From the NCBI GenBank assembly GCA_036495425.1, contig DASXMW010000092.1:1-24431 (forward strand): DNA of 24,431 nucleotides, read 5' to 3'. Source of the DNA: Bog-532 sp036495425. Lineage in GTDB: Bacteria; Actinomycetota; Actinomycetes; Streptosporangiales; Streptosporangiaceae. This document shows, in pieces, positions 5,662 through 13,609 of this stretch (positions are counted from its first letter, which is position 1; each line of letters begins with the position of its first letter). A model generated the notes under the pieces. That model saw only the letters and a list, made by a program, of their open reading frames with translations, had not been told where the DNA came from and made no database searches. Made by a program: the position numbers and the translations under genes.

Positions 5662-8358
5662 TCAGGGGTCCTGCACAGCCGCATCGACGGTCTGGGTGAA
5701 CTCCTTGCCGCTGACGGTCAGGTTGAGCTCGACGTCGATCGTCCAGGTGCCCGCGGCCGGGCTGGCCGTGCTGAGCTCAGCGGTGCCGGGGGTGCCGGTG
5801 GCGCTGGGGGTGCCGGCCGTGGCCACCACCGTGCCATCGGGGTCGACCAGGTAGAACGTGTACTTGTTGTCGGGGCTGGTGTCGGCGGTGCGGAAGGTGG
5901 CGCTCAGGCTGGACCGCCCGGCCGGCACGTTGATCTGGTAAGTGTTCAGCTGGCCGATCATCCGGCCCACGGTGCTGGTGATCAGCGTCTGGAACGTCCC
6001 GCCGTTGCCCGGGATGAGCGAGCGCCGGGCCACCGGCACGGCCGCGGCGGCGCCGTCCCCGCCCGTGAACTGGACCGACTCCGGATGGTCGCCGGGAGCG
6101 GCCGGCATGGCGACCCGCAGCGGTACCGGGACGCTGGTGTGGGCGGGGATCGTGACCGGGCGGGTGGCCGGGACCGACACGAAGTTCTGCCCGGACACCT
6201 TGAACGACATCGGCCCGGTGTAGCTCCCCGGTACGGCCGGGGCCAGGGCCAGGTCGACGTCCTTGCCCGACCAGAGGATCTTGGCCGTCCACCGCCCGGC
6301 CTCGGGGTGGTTGACGGTGGCGTGCTGGATGTCCGGCACCGAGCCGGTCGCCCCGTTGACGCCGGCCGAGCCGTCGTCGTAGGAGAGCTGCTCCAGCCGC
6401 CCCTGCGGGTCGAACAAGGCGAAGCAGATGATGTTGCTGTTGGTGGCGTCGGGCCAGATCATGTCGGCGTCTAGCCGGTCCAGCCCGCGCGGGACCGTGA
6501 ACGTGATCGGGGCCGCGGCCCGCGCTCCCTCCGGCGGCACCGGCAGGCTCGGGTCGGGGGCGCTGATGGCTTCGGTGACCGTGCGGCCGAACTGCCGTTC
6601 GGGCCCGATCCAGCGGTAGCGGCCGGTCACGGTGGTGGCGCGGCTGCTGGTGTTGTACAGGCTGACCGGCTGGCTGCTGACCGAGCCGCCGCTGGCGGTG
6701 ACGTCCAGCTGGGACGGCGAGGCGACCAGGCCTGCGGTGTGGCTGCCCCGGCTGGCCGCGCTGCCGGTGGCGCCGGGCAGTTGCTGGGCCGCGCGCACCG
6801 CGGCGTAGACGTTGAGCAGCCCGGCTCCCTGCTGGTCGGCCGGGGCCCCGAGGTCGGTCGCGGTGCTGGTCAGGATGTCCTTGATCTGCGCCGGGGTGAG
6901 GTTGCCGCCGGCGTGGGTGTCGCGGTAGGCCTGGATCACGTCGGCGGCCGCGCCCGCGATGAGCGGAGCCGACTCGCTGGTGCCGCGCATCGACTCGGTG
7001 GGGTAGTTGGGCGGGCAGCCGCCACTGCCGTCGGCGCAGGCGGCCTCCCCGCCGAAGTAGCCGGGGGCGACCAGGTCGACGACCTTGCCGGTCGGGGCGG
7101 TCCCGCCCGAGGACAGCGCGGCCATGTTGTTGCTGACGTAGCTGCGGTAGTCGTGGGCCAGGGCCACCAGCCGGAAGTTGTCGACCGCCCCGGCCGCGAT
7201 GACGGCGGGATCGTCGGCGGCCGCGATCATCGTGCCGGAGTCGCCGCTGTCCCCGGAGGATTCGACCACCGTGACCCCGGCCGCCACCGCGGCCTCGTTG
7301 GCGGTGGCCAGCAGCTTGGCCGACGCGCTGCCGGGCAGGGCCGAGGTGCCGAACGACTCGGAGATGACGTCGGCGTGCTCGGTGGCCACGGCGGCGTCCA
7401 CGCCCGCCAGCACCTGGGACAGCAGGATGACCGGGGTGTCGACCTGGCTCAGGTCGACCAGGGACGCGCCCGGGGCGTCGCCCTTGATCACGAACGAGCA
7501 GCCCGCGGGCACGTCCGAGTACGGCAGCGCCTGGGCGTACTGGTAGACCACCGTGCCCTGGGCCGCTATCGAGGAGGCGTCGCCGTAGTCCTCGTCGTTG
7601 CTGTGGTCGGCGGTGTAGTCGGGTGCGTCGATGACCACGTGCGACCCGTCCGGCCGCTGGAAGTTCGGGTTGCCGGCCAGCTGGTTCATGCCCATGTTGC
7701 CCACGATCACGCCGGCCCCGGTGGCGATGGAGTTGGCCATGCCGGGCGCGTTGGGGTCACCGTTGGAAGCGTGGATGTCCGCGTCGGCCTCGGGTTCCTG
7801 CAGCGGTTTGGACGTACCGGCCGGGTTGAACGGGCAGGCCGACGTCTTCGACTGCTTCTGCTGGGTGGTCGTCGGCGCGGTCGCGCCGGCCGGGCTCTGG
7901 TCCTCTTGCGCGGGAAGCGGCGAGTCCGGCACGATCTCGGCCACCGCCGGGTTGCTGCGCAACCGGCTGACCTCGGCCGATGAGACGTGGGCGGCCACCG
8001 CGTCCGGAGCCACCAGGGACTTGACCCCGGTGCCACCGTGGGCGGTGATGTCGGACGTGACCGGGGCCTGGCTGGACCGGGCCGCGGCCCGGCGCTGGCT
8101 GGCCTGGGTCCGCAGGTTCATCGCGGGCTGCTGGGCCTTGAGCACGACGATGACCGAGCCGCCGCTGGCCGCCCCGTTGGCGGCCGGCGCCAGCGGCGCC
8201 GGCGTTCCGGCCGATCCGGCCTCCCCGCCGCTGTCGGCCGCGCTGGCCACGGCGGCTGGGACGGCCAGCCCCGCCGCCATCGTGACCGCGGCGCTGATTC
8301 CGATCAAGCTTCGTCGTACCGACCTCGCTGATCTGATCGCTTCCGGTAGTTTTCGCAC
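5662..8358 (-). CDS. Secreted S8-like serine protease with atypical catalytic residues
   Basis: 898 residues, exported: signal peptide about 1-41 (cut near AVASAADS). An inhibitor-I9-like propeptide region spans about 67-145. The protease domain covers about 205-530, followed by beta-rich domains (about 540-890) resembling pre-peptidase C-terminal modules. The nucleophile is clear: RGTSESAPLIAGAAA, Ser461. The other triad positions are not canonical: the DTG strand reads GVIVGNMGMN (216-225), and the HGTH motif is replaced by YGDASSIAAQG (258-268). The oxyanion Asn is replaced by SSGDSGDSG (368-376), a pattern like sedolisins (S53). The GDASSIAAQG form occurs in other actinobacterial S8 proteins (from memory), but the missing Asp in the first strand is notable. 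Start is GTG with AGAGGGA 5 nt upstream. A perfect hairpin/operator sits 38 bp upstream of the start. Confidence 0.85.
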   Translation of the reverse strand: MRKLPEAIRSARSVRRSLIGISAAVTMAAGLAVPAAVASAADSGGEAGSAGTPAPLAPAANGAASGGSVIVVLKAQQPAMNLRTQASQRRAAARSSQAPVTSDITAHGGTGVKSLVAPDAVAAHVSSAEVSRLRSNPAVAEIVPDSPLPAQEDQSPAGATAPTTTQQKQSKTSACPFNPAGTSKPLQEPEADADIHASNGDPNAPGMANSIATGAGVIVGNMGMNQLAGNPNFQRPDGSHVVIDAPDYTADHSNDEDYGDASSIAAQGTVVYQYAQALPYSDVPAGCSFVIKGDAPGASLVDLSQVDTPVILLSQVLAGVDAAVATEHADVISESFGTSALPGSASAKLLATANEAAVAAGVTVVESSGDSGDSGTMIAAADDPAVIAAGAVDNFRLVALAHDYRSYVSNNMAALSSGGTAPTGKVVDLVAPGYFGGEAACADGSGGCPPNYPTESMRGTSESAPLIAGAAADVIQAYRDTHAGGNLTPAQIKDILTSTATDLGAPADQQGAGLLNVYAAVRAAQQLPGATGSAASRGSHTAGLVASPSQLDVTASGGSVSSQPVSLYNTSSRATTVTGRYRWIGPERQFGRTVTEAISAPDPSLPVPPEGARAAAPITFTVPRGLDRLDADMIWPDATNSNIICFALFDPQGRLEQLSYDDGSAGVNGATGSVPDIQHATVNHPEAGRWTAKILWSGKDVDLALAPAVPGSYTGPMSFKVSGQNFVSVPATRPVTIPAHTSVPVPLRVAMPAAPGDHPESVQFTGGDGAAAAVPVARRSLIPGNGGTFQTLITSTVGRMIGQLNTYQINVPAGRSSLSATFRTADTSPDNKYTFYLVDPDGTVVATAGTPSATGTPGTAELSTASPAAGTWTIDVELNLTVSGKEFTQTVDAAVQDP

Positions 8359-8395
8359 ACTCAGTCCCTCTGTCGCCCGACATCAGTGCAGAAAT

Positions 8396-8419
8396 ATGGG
8401 CAAACCTTTGTTTGCCCAT
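8396..8419 (-). promoter_or_regulatory. Perfect 10 bp inverted repeat in the leader of the S8-like protease gene
   Basis: ATGGGCAAAC (8396-8405), a CTTT loop, then GTTTGCCCAT (8410-8419). It lies 38-61 bp upstream of the protease GTG start, next to an AT-rich stretch (TATTAT on the minus strand at about 8424-8429) that could be a -10 element. There is no T-tract after either arm, so it is more likely an operator or a mRNA leader hairpin than a terminator. The sequence resembles operators of LacI- or GntR-like repressors only in being a long symmetric site; no regulator is adjacent. Confidence 0.6.
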
Positions 8420-8429
8420 GTTGATAATA

Positions 8430-8947
8430 GTTGCACCGAAATGCCTGGCCCGAAAGAGGCTGCCCGCCCGCAGTACGACCCCTCTGCCCCACAGGTCACA
8501 TCAGCCACGGCCGCGAGCCCGGCCCCACGAGCCAGACCGGTCGTCAACCGTCAAAGCTGAACAGCTGATTACACGGGCCCGCACCATGACACCCGCCCGC
8601 GGCGCGGCCCGATCAGCTCGGCGAAGCCCTTCGTCCCGCGGTGACCTGCAGAAACTGCGGGGCCGCCCCGTCTGGCCGAAGTCTTGGATCTTGCGGGTTC
8701 AAGTAAGGATTTATCAAGCATGTGTCTGGATATTGCGTAATGCTGTCGGAAAGATTAGCGTCCTCGTTACATCAGTCACCGCTACAGCGGTCGTGCGCTC
8801 GCAATCCAACAGGTCACCCCGCTCCGCGAGCCGCGCGGTCAACCGGCCATGCCCGGGGCCGCTTGCCCACCCCTTCCGTCTCATCCCCGCTCAGCTGACA
8901 ACGGCGTCACCGGATCGCTCCGGCCCGGCGCACGAAAGGGGCACTAG
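8430..8947. other. Divergent intergenic region between protease and glucanase genes
   Basis: About 520 bp without a supportable gene; frames through it lack ribosome sites and domain similarity. A lower-GC patch at about 8680-8790 contains TTATCAAGCATG and GGATATTGCGTAATG and may hold the glucanase promoter, but I cannot place a confident -35/-10 pair. The last bases before the glucanase carry its ribosome site (GAAAGGGGCACTAG before the ATG). Confidence 0.4.
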
Positions 8948-11900
8948 ATGTTCCAGCCCATCCGACATCTGGGGCGGGTGACGGCCGTGGCGGCCGGTAC
9001 CGCCTCGCTGGCCGCGGCCGGCTTCCTGGCCCTGGTCGCCCAGCCAGGGTCCGCCGCCACCACGGCCACCGCCCAGACCGCCGCGGTGAAGACCACCGCC
9101 GCCGCGGCCGCCGCCACCGGCGGGAGCGGCGCCAGCCTTCCGTACTCCGAGGTCCAGGCCGAGAGCTCCGCCACCAGCGGCACCGTCATCGGCCCGAGCT
9201 ACACCCAGGGCCAACTGGCCGACGAAGCGTCCGGCCGCAAGGCCGTCACCCTGCAGGGCAGCGGCAGCGGGCAGTCGGTCACGTTCACCACGCCGGTCGC
9301 GACGAACTCGATCGACTTCCGCTACAGCATCCCGGACAGCTCCGGCGGCTCGGTCTACACCGCGCCCCTGTCGCTGTACGTCAACGGCACCAAGCAGACC
9401 GACTTCACCCTGACCAACGCCTACAGCTGGTACTACGGCAGCTACCCGTTCACCAACACCCCCGGCGGCGGCCAGCACCACTTCTACGACGAGGTGCACC
9501 GGCTGTTCTCGGCCACCTATCCGGCCGGCACCACGTTCAAGCTGCAGGTCGACTCCGAGGACACCGCGTCCTCCTACACGGTCGACTTCGCCGACTTCGA
9601 GCAGGTCGGTGCGGCCCTGACCCAGCCCGCGGGCTCGGTCTCGGTCGTCAGCGAGGGGGCCGACGCCAGCGGCGCGGCCGACTCGACCAGCGCCTTCAAC
9701 GCCGCCATCGCCGCCGCCGGTTCGGGCGGCACGGTGTGGATCCCGCCCGGCACCTACAACATCCCCGGCCACATCATGGTCAACAACGTCACGATCGCGG
9801 GCGCCGGCATGTGGTACTCCACGGTGACCGGGACGGCCCCCGGGTTCTACGGCAACTCGGCGCCGAACCCCAGCACCAACGTGCACCTGCAGAACTTCGC
9901 CATCTCCGGCAACGTTCAGGAACGCGACGACAGCGCCCAGGTCAACGGCATCGGCGGGGCGATGAGCAACTCGACCGTGTCCAACCTCTGGATCGAGCAC
10001 ATGAAGGTCGGGGCCTGGATGGACGGGCCCATGGACAAGCTGACCTTCAGCGGCATGCGCATCCGCGACACCACCGCCGACGGCATCAACTTCCACGGTG
10101 GCGTCACCAACTCGACCGTGACCAACAGCGACATCCGCAACACCGGTGACGACGGCGTCGCCACCTGGGCCGACTCCGGCATCGGGGCCGACTCGGGCGA
10201 CACCATCTCCAGCAACACCGTCCAGCTGCAGATGCTGGCCAACGGCATCGCCATCTACGGCGGCCACGACAACACCGTCAGCGGCAACCTGGTGGTGGAC
10301 ACCGGCATCACCCAGGGCGGCGGCATCCAGGTCGGCCAGCGGTTCAGCTCCACCCCGGTCGGCACGACCACGATCTCGAACAACACCATGATCCGGGACG
10401 GCGACCTCGACCCGAACTGGCAGTTCGGCGTGGGTGCGCTGTGGTTCGACGGCAGCCAGGGCACGGTCAACGGTCCGATCAATGTGAGCAACGCGCTGAT
10501 CGAGCAGAGCCCGTTCGAGGCCATCCAATGGGTCGAAGGCCAGGTCAATGGGGTCAACCTCAGCAACGTGACCATCGCCGGCACCGGCACCTTCGCCCTC
10601 CAGGAGCAGGACCCCGGGACGGCGACGGCCACCAACGTCGTGGCCACCGGGGTGGCCCAGGCCAACGCGGGCAACGCGCCCAGCTACAGCTGTGAGGGCA
10701 GCGGCTTCACGATCACCGATGGCGGCGGCAACTCCGGCATCAGCCCGACCCAGTGCAACGGCTGGCCGGCCCCGGTCTACCCGCCGTACCCGAACTCCGG
10801 GGTCACGGTCAGCCCGACCGCGCTGAACTTCGGCTCGGTCGCGACCGGGTCCAAGAGCAGCACCCAGACCGTGACCGTCTCCAACCCGACCGGCTCGGCC
10901 GCCGCGGTCTCGTCGATCGCCGCCACCGGTGACTTCAGCCAGACCAGCCCCTGCGGCTCGTCGATCGCGGCCGGCGGCTCCTGCACGGTCAGCGTGACAT
11001 TCGCGCCGACCGCGACCGGCAGCCGCACCGGGACGCTGACCGTCAACGCGGGCGGCGTCACCAGCACGGTCAGCCTGTCCGGGACCGGCACCAGTTCCAG
11101 TGGCGGCAGCGCCACCCTGACCGCCTCACCCACCTCGGTGGCGTTCGGCAGCGAGGCGGTCGGCTCGACCACGGCGGCGCAGAAGGTGACGATCACCAAC
11201 ACCGGCAGCGCCGCCGCCACCGTGTCCTCGGTCACCGCCGGGGCCCCGTTCGCGCAGACCAGCACCTGCGGCACGTCGATCGCGGCTGGCGCCTCGTGCA
11301 CGGCCAGCGTGACGTTCACCCCGACCGCGACCGGCGGCGCGGCGGCCAACCTGACCGTGGCCAGCAACGCCACCAACCCGTCGCTGACCGTGCCGCTGAC
11401 CGGCACCGGCACCAGCGGCGGCGGCGGCACCGCCACCAACCTGGCCGCGGGCGCCCCCATCACGGCGTCCAGCTACACCCAGAACTACGTGCCGGCCAAT
11501 GCCGGCGACGGCGACACCAGCACCTACTGGGAGGGCACCAACGGGGCCTGGCCCACCACCCTCACCGTCAACCTGGGCGCGGCCGACTCGCTGACCAAGG
11601 TGGTCGTCGACCTGCCGCCCGCCTCCGCGTGGAACACCCGCACCCAGACCCTGTCGGTGCTGGGCTCGGCCAACGGGTCGAGTTACAGCACGCTGGTCGG
11701 CTCGGCCACGTACACCTTCAACCCGTCCAGCGGCAACACGGTCACGATCCCGCTGCCGTCCGGCACCAGCGACCAGTACGTCCGGCTCTCCTTCACCGCC
11801 AACAACGTCCAGAACGGCGCCCAGGCCTCCGAATTCCAGGTCTGGGGCACCACCGGCGCCAGCTCGGGTCACCCCGATCTGGCCGCGGGTGCCGCGGTCA

Positions 11901-12292
11901 CCGCGTCCAGCTACACCCAGAACTACGTGCCGGCCAACGCGGTGGACGGCAACACCAGCACCTACTGGGAAGGCACCAACGGCGCCTGGCCCACCACCCT
12001 CACGGTCAACCTGGGCGCCAGCAGGTCCCTGGGCTCGATCGTGCTCGACCTGCCCCCGTCATCGGCCTGGGGCACCCGCACCCAGACCCTGTCGGTGCTG
12101 GGCTCGGCCAACGGGTCGAGTTACAGCACGCTGGTCGGCTCGGCTACCTACACCTTCAACCCCGCCAGCGGCAACACGGTCACGATCCCGCTCCCGTCCG
12201 GCACCAGCGACCAGTACCTCCGGCTCTCCTTCACCGCCAACAGCGTCCAGAACGGGGCGCAGCTCTCGGAACTGGACGTCTACGGACCCTGA
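8948..12292 (+). CDS. Secreted modular GH87 alpha-1,3-glucanase (mutanase/mycodextranase type)
   Basis: 1114 residues. In order: signal peptide 1-37; a CBM6/35-like beta-sandwich (about 62-222, beginning LPYSEVQAESSATSG); a right-handed beta-helix GH87 catalytic domain (about 228-605); two choice-of-anchor-D-type Ig-like repeats (about 618-714 and 722-822, each with FGSxAxGS and a Cys pair); two F5/8-type-C (CBM32-like) modules (about 828-967 and 974-1113). The helix contains TTADGINFHGG and DIRNTGDDG. Asp378, Asp401 and Asp402 have the same 23+1 spacing I recall for the catalytic Asp triad of a characterised Paenibacillus GH87 enzyme. GH87 enzymes hydrolyse alpha-1,3-glucan, as in fungal walls and dental or soil biofilms. 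Ribosome site GAAAGGGG. A strong hairpin terminator follows. Confidence 0.9.
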   Translation: MFQPIRHLGRVTAVAAGTASLAAAGFLALVAQPGSAATTATAQTAAVKTTAAAAAATGGSGASLPYSEVQAESSATSGTVIGPSYTQGQLADEASGRKAVTLQGSGSGQSVTFTTPVATNSIDFRYSIPDSSGGSVYTAPLSLYVNGTKQTDFTLTNAYSWYYGSYPFTNTPGGGQHHFYDEVHRLFSATYPAGTTFKLQVDSEDTASSYTVDFADFEQVGAALTQPAGSVSVVSEGADASGAADSTSAFNAAIAAAGSGGTVWIPPGTYNIPGHIMVNNVTIAGAGMWYSTVTGTAPGFYGNSAPNPSTNVHLQNFAISGNVQERDDSAQVNGIGGAMSNSTVSNLWIEHMKVGAWMDGPMDKLTFSGMRIRDTTADGINFHGGVTNSTVTNSDIRNTGDDGVATWADSGIGADSGDTISSNTVQLQMLANGIAIYGGHDNTVSGNLVVDTGITQGGGIQVGQRFSSTPVGTTTISNNTMIRDGDLDPNWQFGVGALWFDGSQGTVNGPINVSNALIEQSPFEAIQWVEGQVNGVNLSNVTIAGTGTFALQEQDPGTATATNVVATGVAQANAGNAPSYSCEGSGFTITDGGGNSGISPTQCNGWPAPVYPPYPNSGVTVSPTALNFGSVATGSKSSTQTVTVSNPTGSAAAVSSIAATGDFSQTSPCGSSIAAGGSCTVSVTFAPTATGSRTGTLTVNAGGVTSTVSLSGTGTSSSGGSATLTASPTSVAFGSEAVGSTTAAQKVTITNTGSAAATVSSVTAGAPFAQTSTCGTSIAAGASCTASVTFTPTATGGAAANLTVASNATNPSLTVPLTGTGTSGGGGTATNLAAGAPITASSYTQNYVPANAGDGDTSTYWEGTNGAWPTTLTVNLGAADSLTKVVVDLPPASAWNTRTQTLSVLGSANGSSYSTLVGSATYTFNPSSGNTVTIPLPSGTSDQYVRLSFTANNVQNGAQASEFQVWGTTGASSGHPDLAAGAAVTASSYTQNYVPANAVDGNTSTYWEGTNGAWPTTLTVNLGASRSLGSIVLDLPPSSAWGTRTQTLSVLGSANGSSYSTLVGSATYTFNPASGNTVTIPLPSGTSDQYLRLSFTANSVQNGAQLSELDVYGP
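11429..12289 (+). repeat. Tandem duplication encoding two F5/8C carbohydrate-binding modules
   Basis: Two copies offset by 438 bp (146 codons). Protein motifs recur nearly verbatim: ASSYTQNYVPANA, STYWEGTNGAWPTTLTVNLG, RTQTLSVLGSANGSSYSTLV and FNPxSGNTVTIPLPSGTSDQY. At the DNA level a block of roughly 70 bp starting at about 11636 and 12074 appears identical, including synonymous positions, indicating a recent duplication or gene conversion. The least conserved part is about 11590-11635 versus 12028-12073 (TKVVVDLPPAS versus GSIVLDLPPSS). Confidence 0.85.
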
Positions 12293-12299
12293 AACGAAG

Positions 12300-12332
12300 C
12301 CGCTCGGCCGGGATCCACGCCCGGCCGAGCGG
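12300..12332 (+). terminator. Intrinsic terminator hairpin after the GH87 gene
   Basis: Perfect 13 bp stem, CCGCTCGGCCGGG (12300-12312) pairing with CCCGGCCGAGCGG (12320-12332), around a 7-base loop. It starts 7 bp after the glucanase stop and is followed by TTCAGTCCCGTCTTTGTT, a weak T-rich tail as is usual in high-GC actinomycetes. Confidence 0.85.
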
Positions 12333-12729
12333 TTCAGTCCCGTCTTTGTTAAACAGGAAACAGAGCCAAAGTGGGGCCCGTGTGGACGGAACGGCTGGGG
12401 CGACGTCGGGGTAGCCGTCGTGTTCCATTCGGGAATGTCAACCGGCCAGATGGCCCGCTGGGCGCGACAAGTTATCTCTGCGCACAGATGGGCGATTGAC
12501 TCCATGAGCCCAGCCACCGGGCTTCCTTCAGGGCCAGGCGAGACTGATTGGGGAATTCCAGGCTCAGGCACCTCCGAAGGGGAGCCGGGCCTGCGGTTGC
12601 TGAGCCGCTGAGATTGCAGCGCCCTCGACACGGTGAATTAGCCTCATGTTGCCTGTCCGCCCGGCGGCTGCTGCATGAATGACGAGCCGGGCTCGGCTTG
12701 GCCACCGCGGTTACCCGGCCCGTTCCGCG
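12333..12729. other. Intergenic region, nothing supportable
   Basis: About 400 bp between the GH87 terminator and the secreted-protein remnant. Codon use is poor in all frames, no RNA gene was recognised, and no clear repeat stands out. The minus-strand frame here runs into the antisense of the glucanase gene and looks spurious. Confidence 0.4.
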
Positions 12730-12955
12730 CTACGGCAGCTTGACCGCCAGGTTCAGCACCCGGGTGAACTGGGTGGCGCTGAAGTTGTCGTCGCTGATCA
12801 TGCTGGCCGGCCGGGCACCCGCGCTGGCGGGCTGCGCGCTCGCGCTCGCGCCTGCGGCCGGGGCCAGCACGGCCACCACCGATGCCGCCGCGGCTGCGGA
12901 GGCCAGTGGCCACCACCGTCGGTTGAGTTTCCTGAACAGCCCCCCGCTGGATCAC
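12730..12955 (-). pseudogene. Frameshifted and truncated secreted-protein gene start
   Basis: A frame ending at TAG (12732-12730) encodes a typical signal peptide: FRKLNRRWWPLASA, then a long Ala/Val hydrophobic core ending APAAGASASA, then a short mature part with MISDDNFSATQFTRVLNLAV. It has no ATG or GTG in frame. A GTG with an AGGA ribosome site lies 16 bp upstream (12955-12953) but in another frame; the two join if one base is removed from the six-G run (C6 on the plus strand at 12940-12945). The mature part is too short for an enzyme, so the gene is probably both frameshifted and truncated. Alternatively it is a small secreted peptide started from CTG at 12939. Confidence 0.45.
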
Positions 12956-13132
12956 GTTCAGTCCTGCCGACATCTATCGCGACCGGACAACAAGGTGACG
13001 AACGCGGGCCGAACCGTCAGCCAACTGGCCGTGGCCGCCGCGGCCGGATCAGGATCTCGGCTCGATCATGGGCGGCCTGGAAGCGATGAGGCTTGTGTGG
13101 CGTGGGCGGCGCCGGGGGCGAGAAGAAGGGCG

Positions 13133-13606
13133 CTAGGCCGGCACCAGGGCCGGGTATCGGGCCGGGACCGCGCCCAGCAGGGCCAGGCACTCCACGAAGA
13201 AGTAGATGGACTTGAAGAACTCCAGCAGGCTGCCATCTTCCAGCAGGATCTTGCGGTACATGACCGTGCGCTGGGCGTCGTAGCCCTCGTGCAGCGCCTT
13301 CCAGTCGGCGTACTCCATGGCCAGCACGTAGGTGGCGGCGAGCGGCTCGTCCGGGCCGATGATCCGGCAGTCGGTCACCGACCCGCCGGCCCACTGGACG
13401 AACAGGTAGGCCGGCCCACCGCCCAGCTCGGCGGGCAGCTCACGGCAGCCCAGGGCCCAGGACGCCGGGTAGACGCTCTTGATGAAGTCGAACAGGTCCC
13501 AGTACTCCTGCAGCTTGTCCGCCCGCACTGCCTCGGTCGGGCCCGTACTCAGCACGTCCCGGACACCGTCGGCCCACTCCCGGCTGAAGAACTCCGGCTC
13601 GCTCAT
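13133..13606 (-). CDS. SCP2-like (sterol carrier protein 2 fold) protein
   Basis: 157 residues, cytoplasmic, no signal peptide. Sequence such as ADGVRDVLSTGPTEAV, FDFIKSVYPASWALGCREL, GGGPAYLFVQWAGGSV and AATYVLAMEYADWKALHEG fits the SCP2-like fold. The C-terminal region (RKILLEDGSLLEFFKSIYFF) matches the usual pattern where such proteins bind a lipid in a hydrophobic tunnel. It starts 3 bp after the R2lox-like gene stop, so the two are co-translated; a lipid carrier beside a lipid-binding oxidase suggests that it presents or receives the substrate. The fold assignment is by pattern, not alignment, so SCP2-like is a moderate call. Confidence 0.65.
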   Translation of the reverse strand: MSEPEFFSREWADGVRDVLSTGPTEAVRADKLQEYWDLFDFIKSVYPASWALGCRELPAELGGGPAYLFVQWAGGSVTDCRIIGPDEPLAATYVLAMEYADWKALHEGYDAQRTVMYRKILLEDGSLLEFFKSIYFFVECLALLGAVPARYPALVPA

Positions 13607-13609
13607 CGG

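Noticed and set aside
6739..7983. Plus-strand open frame of 414 codons
   Set aside because: It is antisense to the S8-like protease catalytic domain; composition is typical of a shadow frame.
8891..10528. Minus-strand open frame of 545 codons
   Set aside because: It is antisense to the GH87 glucanase, low-complexity (Val/Gly/Arg/Asp), with no domain or ribosome site.
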